A DNA stretch of 7,043 nt from an uncultured Campylobacter sp. (GTDB lineage: Bacteria > Campylobacterota > Campylobacteria > Campylobacterales > Campylobacteraceae). The translations under genes were made by a program, and so were the position numbers. The notes below the pieces were generated by a model. It was not told the DNA's origin and did no database searches. It saw nothing but the letters and a program-made list of their open reading frames with translations. This document shows positions 5,474 to 7,043 of this stretch, in pieces (position 1 is the stretch's first letter; each line of letters starts with the position of its first letter). The stretch is from the NCBI RefSeq assembly GCF_937890585.1, contig NZ_CALACG010000383.1:1-7043 (forward strand), in the 5' to 3' direction.

Positions 5474-7043
5474 ATGGCACAAGAAGCAACATTAACCTTT
5501 AACATGGAGCTTAAGGGGCTAAATAATATCTTAAAAGCCGTAGATAGAAGTACTATAAGCTTAGGCGACAAGCTAAACGCAAACATAAAATCAGGCATAG
5601 AAAAGTATAACACAGCCTTGCAAAAGCTAAAAGTTGAGCCGTTTCAAAAAGCAGGCTTTCACACACAAATGGCGAAGCTAAAAGAAGACCTGCAAAGAGC
5701 CACAAAAGCCAAGATCCGCCTCGATATGGACGAGGCAAAGCAAAAGCTAGCAAATTTAAAAACCGAGATCGTCGCAAGCGTGGCATCAGTAGCAGCGATC
5801 GCAGCACCGATCAAAAGTGCGATTGCTTTTGAAAGCTCGATGGCAGATGTAAAAAAAGTAGTTGATTTTAAAACGCCAGATGAGTTAAAGGAATTTTCAA
5901 ACCAAATTTTAAATATGAGCCGCGATATACCGCTAAGCGTAAATGAGATAGCATCAATAACAGCATCAGGCGGACAGCTTGGCATAGCAAAAGAAAATTT
6001 AATGGACTTTACACAAACGGCGGCAAAGATGGGAGTTGCTTTTGATATGAGCGCCAAAGAAGCAGGCGATAACATGGCAACACTTATGAATATTTTTAAT
6101 ATGAGTGTAGATGGCGTTAGAGGGCTTGGAGATACGATAAACCACCTATCTAACAACTCAGCATCAACGGCAAACAAGATAGTAAATGCAGTAGGTAGGA
6201 TCGCAGGTAATGCAAAAGATATGGGGTTAAGTGCAGATGCGACAGCTGGACTTGCGAGTAGTTTTATCGCTCTTGGCAAGCAGCCAGAAGTAGCAGCAAC
6301 GGCAATAAACTCAATGCTTACAGTATTGAATAACGCCGATAAAGCAGGTGGCGATCTCGAAAAAGCATTTAAAAGCATAGGGCTTAGCGGTAAAGAATTA
6401 AAAGCACAAATTTTAAAAAATCCACAAAAAGCGCTAACGGACTTCTTGCATACACTCTCAAAAGTCCCAAAAGAGAAAAAGACTGGCGTTTTAACTACTA
6501 TCTTTGGCAAAAATTTTGGGGATGATATTTCTTTGCTAACTGGTGCGATAGAGAACTTTGATAAGGCTATGGCACTAAGTGGTGACAATAAACGCTTTGG
6601 GTCAATGGAAGCGGAATTTCAATCAAGAAGTGATACTACGGAAAATAAAATTCAACTAATGAAAAACGCGTTAAATGAGCTTAGTGTAAGTTTTGGTAGG
6701 GTTTTTTTACCATATATTAAAAGAGGAGTAGAAAAAATCACGGAATTTATACAAAAAATAACCGAATTTGTGCGAAGTAATGAAGACCTAGTTAAAAAAA
6801 TAGGTTTTAGTGTAGCTGCTTTTTTCGGCTTCAACGTGGCAATGACAACACTAAAAGCATCATCGGCGATTTTGACGCTCTCACTTGGTGGATACCGCCA
6901 AATTTTAATGATGTTGCCTTTTGATTGTTTAAAGCTAAACGCATCTTTGTCGCAGTGCAATATCTTAATGAAGACAAAGGCGATGCTTTCAGGGCTTGTC
7001 AATAACAACTTAAAAAGCTTTAGATTGGCAAGCAGTGCAGCAA
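5474..7043 (+). CDS. Phage tail tape measure protein, 3'-truncated by window
   Basis: The frame is open from ATG 5474 to the window end (523 codons, no stop). The tape measure protein sets the length of the phage tail and helps DNA passage into the host. The N-terminal part (about residues 35-105) is rich in charged and Ala residues and likely coiled coil. The TP901-type tape measure core follows: AIAFESSMADVKKVVDF around residue 117, then Ala/Gly/Ser-rich helices including DMGLSADATAGLASSFIALG and GKQPEVAATAINSML (about residues 268-282). A hydrophobic stretch from about residue 443 (KIGFSVAAFFGFNVAM) to about 485 fits the membrane-active segment common in these proteins. AAAGG lies 6 nt upstream of the start. 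It follows the frameshifting chaperone, as expected for Myoviridae-type tails (P2- or Mu-like prophage). Ala, Thr and Ile codons ending in A are more frequent than in the cas genes, which suggests a separate origin. A long minus-strand open frame at 5659-6588 is only its shadow. Confidence 0.9.
   Translation, partial: MAQEATLTFNMELKGLNNILKAVDRSTISLGDKLNANIKSGIEKYNTALQKLKVEPFQKAGFHTQMAKLKEDLQRATKAKIRLDMDEAKQKLANLKTEIVASVASVAAIAAPIKSAIAFESSMADVKKVVDFKTPDELKEFSNQILNMSRDIPLSVNEIASITASGGQLGIAKENLMDFTQTAAKMGVAFDMSAKEAGDNMATLMNIFNMSVDGVRGLGDTINHLSNNSASTANKIVNAVGRIAGNAKDMGLSADATAGLASSFIALGKQPEVAATAINSMLTVLNNADKAGGDLEKAFKSIGLSGKELKAQILKNPQKALTDFLHTLSKVPKEKKTGVLTTIFGKNFGDDISLLTGAIENFDKAMALSGDNKRFGSMEAEFQSRSDTTENKIQLMKNALNELSVSFGRVFLPYIKRGVEKITEFIQKITEFVRSNEDLVKKIGFSVAAFFGFNVAMTTLKASSAILTLSLGGYRQILMMLPFDCLKLNASLSQCNILMKTKAMLSGLVNNNLKSFRLASSAA

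Noticed and set aside
5553..5807. 84-codon minus-strand ORF, Leu-rich
   Set aside because: It is a shadow of the Lys/Ala-rich coiled-coil part of the tape measure gene.
5659..6588. 309-codon minus-strand ORF
   Set aside because: It is a shadow of the tape measure gene. The plus frame is open for 523 codons, has a ribosome binding site and clear family sequence; the minus product is low-complexity Ser/Ala/Phe.
6652..7008. 118-codon minus-strand ORF
   Set aside because: It lies antisense to the tape measure coding frame with no ribosome binding site or recognisable domain.

Overview
The window looks like AT-rich Campylobacterota DNA, most likely Campylobacter. The frequent AAATTT-type words in coding sequence, the tight overlapping gene packing and the style of the proteins suggest this. 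The species cannot be fixed from sequence reading alone, and a non-jejuni (oral-type) Campylobacter is an inference.

Left part (1-3484): the 3' end of a type I (probably I-B) CRISPR-cas operon, all on the + strand. The order is cas3 (helicase part only, 5' end outside the window), cas4, cas2, cas1. cas3 and cas4 overlap by one base, and cas2 and cas1 each have a strong AGGAG-type ribosome binding site 5 nt before the ATG. cas1 is broken by a single-base frameshift near 2733-2737. Restoring one base gives a full-length protein of about 332 residues with all catalytic residues, so spacer acquisition is either dead or recently lost, or the base loss is a sequencing error.

Middle (3485-5057): an AT-rich leader of about 150 bp ends in a long hairpin that resembles a terminator. 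It is followed by a CRISPR array of 22 identical 30-bp repeats and 21 spacers of 34-39 nt. Spacers 11 and 21 are identical. The repeat polarity (3' end TTTGAAAC) and the cas1-proximal leader say the array is read on the + strand.

Right part (5058-7043): exactly at the 3' edge of the last repeat the sequence becomes phage tail genes. These are the C-terminal end of a tail assembly chaperone (P2 gpE/E'-like or Mu gp41-like) with a textbook -1 programmed frameshift site (A AAA AAC, 6-nt spacer, stem-loop), a small antisense two-helix membrane protein, and the first 523 codons of a tail tape measure protein that runs off the window. The tape measure frame has no stop in the window.

The striking point is the junction at 5057/5058. 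A perfect CRISPR repeat is fused to the middle of a phage gene, with no degenerate terminal repeat and no phage end. It is either a real deletion or insertion that fused array and prophage, or an assembly chimera through a spacer identical to the prophage. The latter would mean a self-targeting spacer. Either outcome is worth checking.
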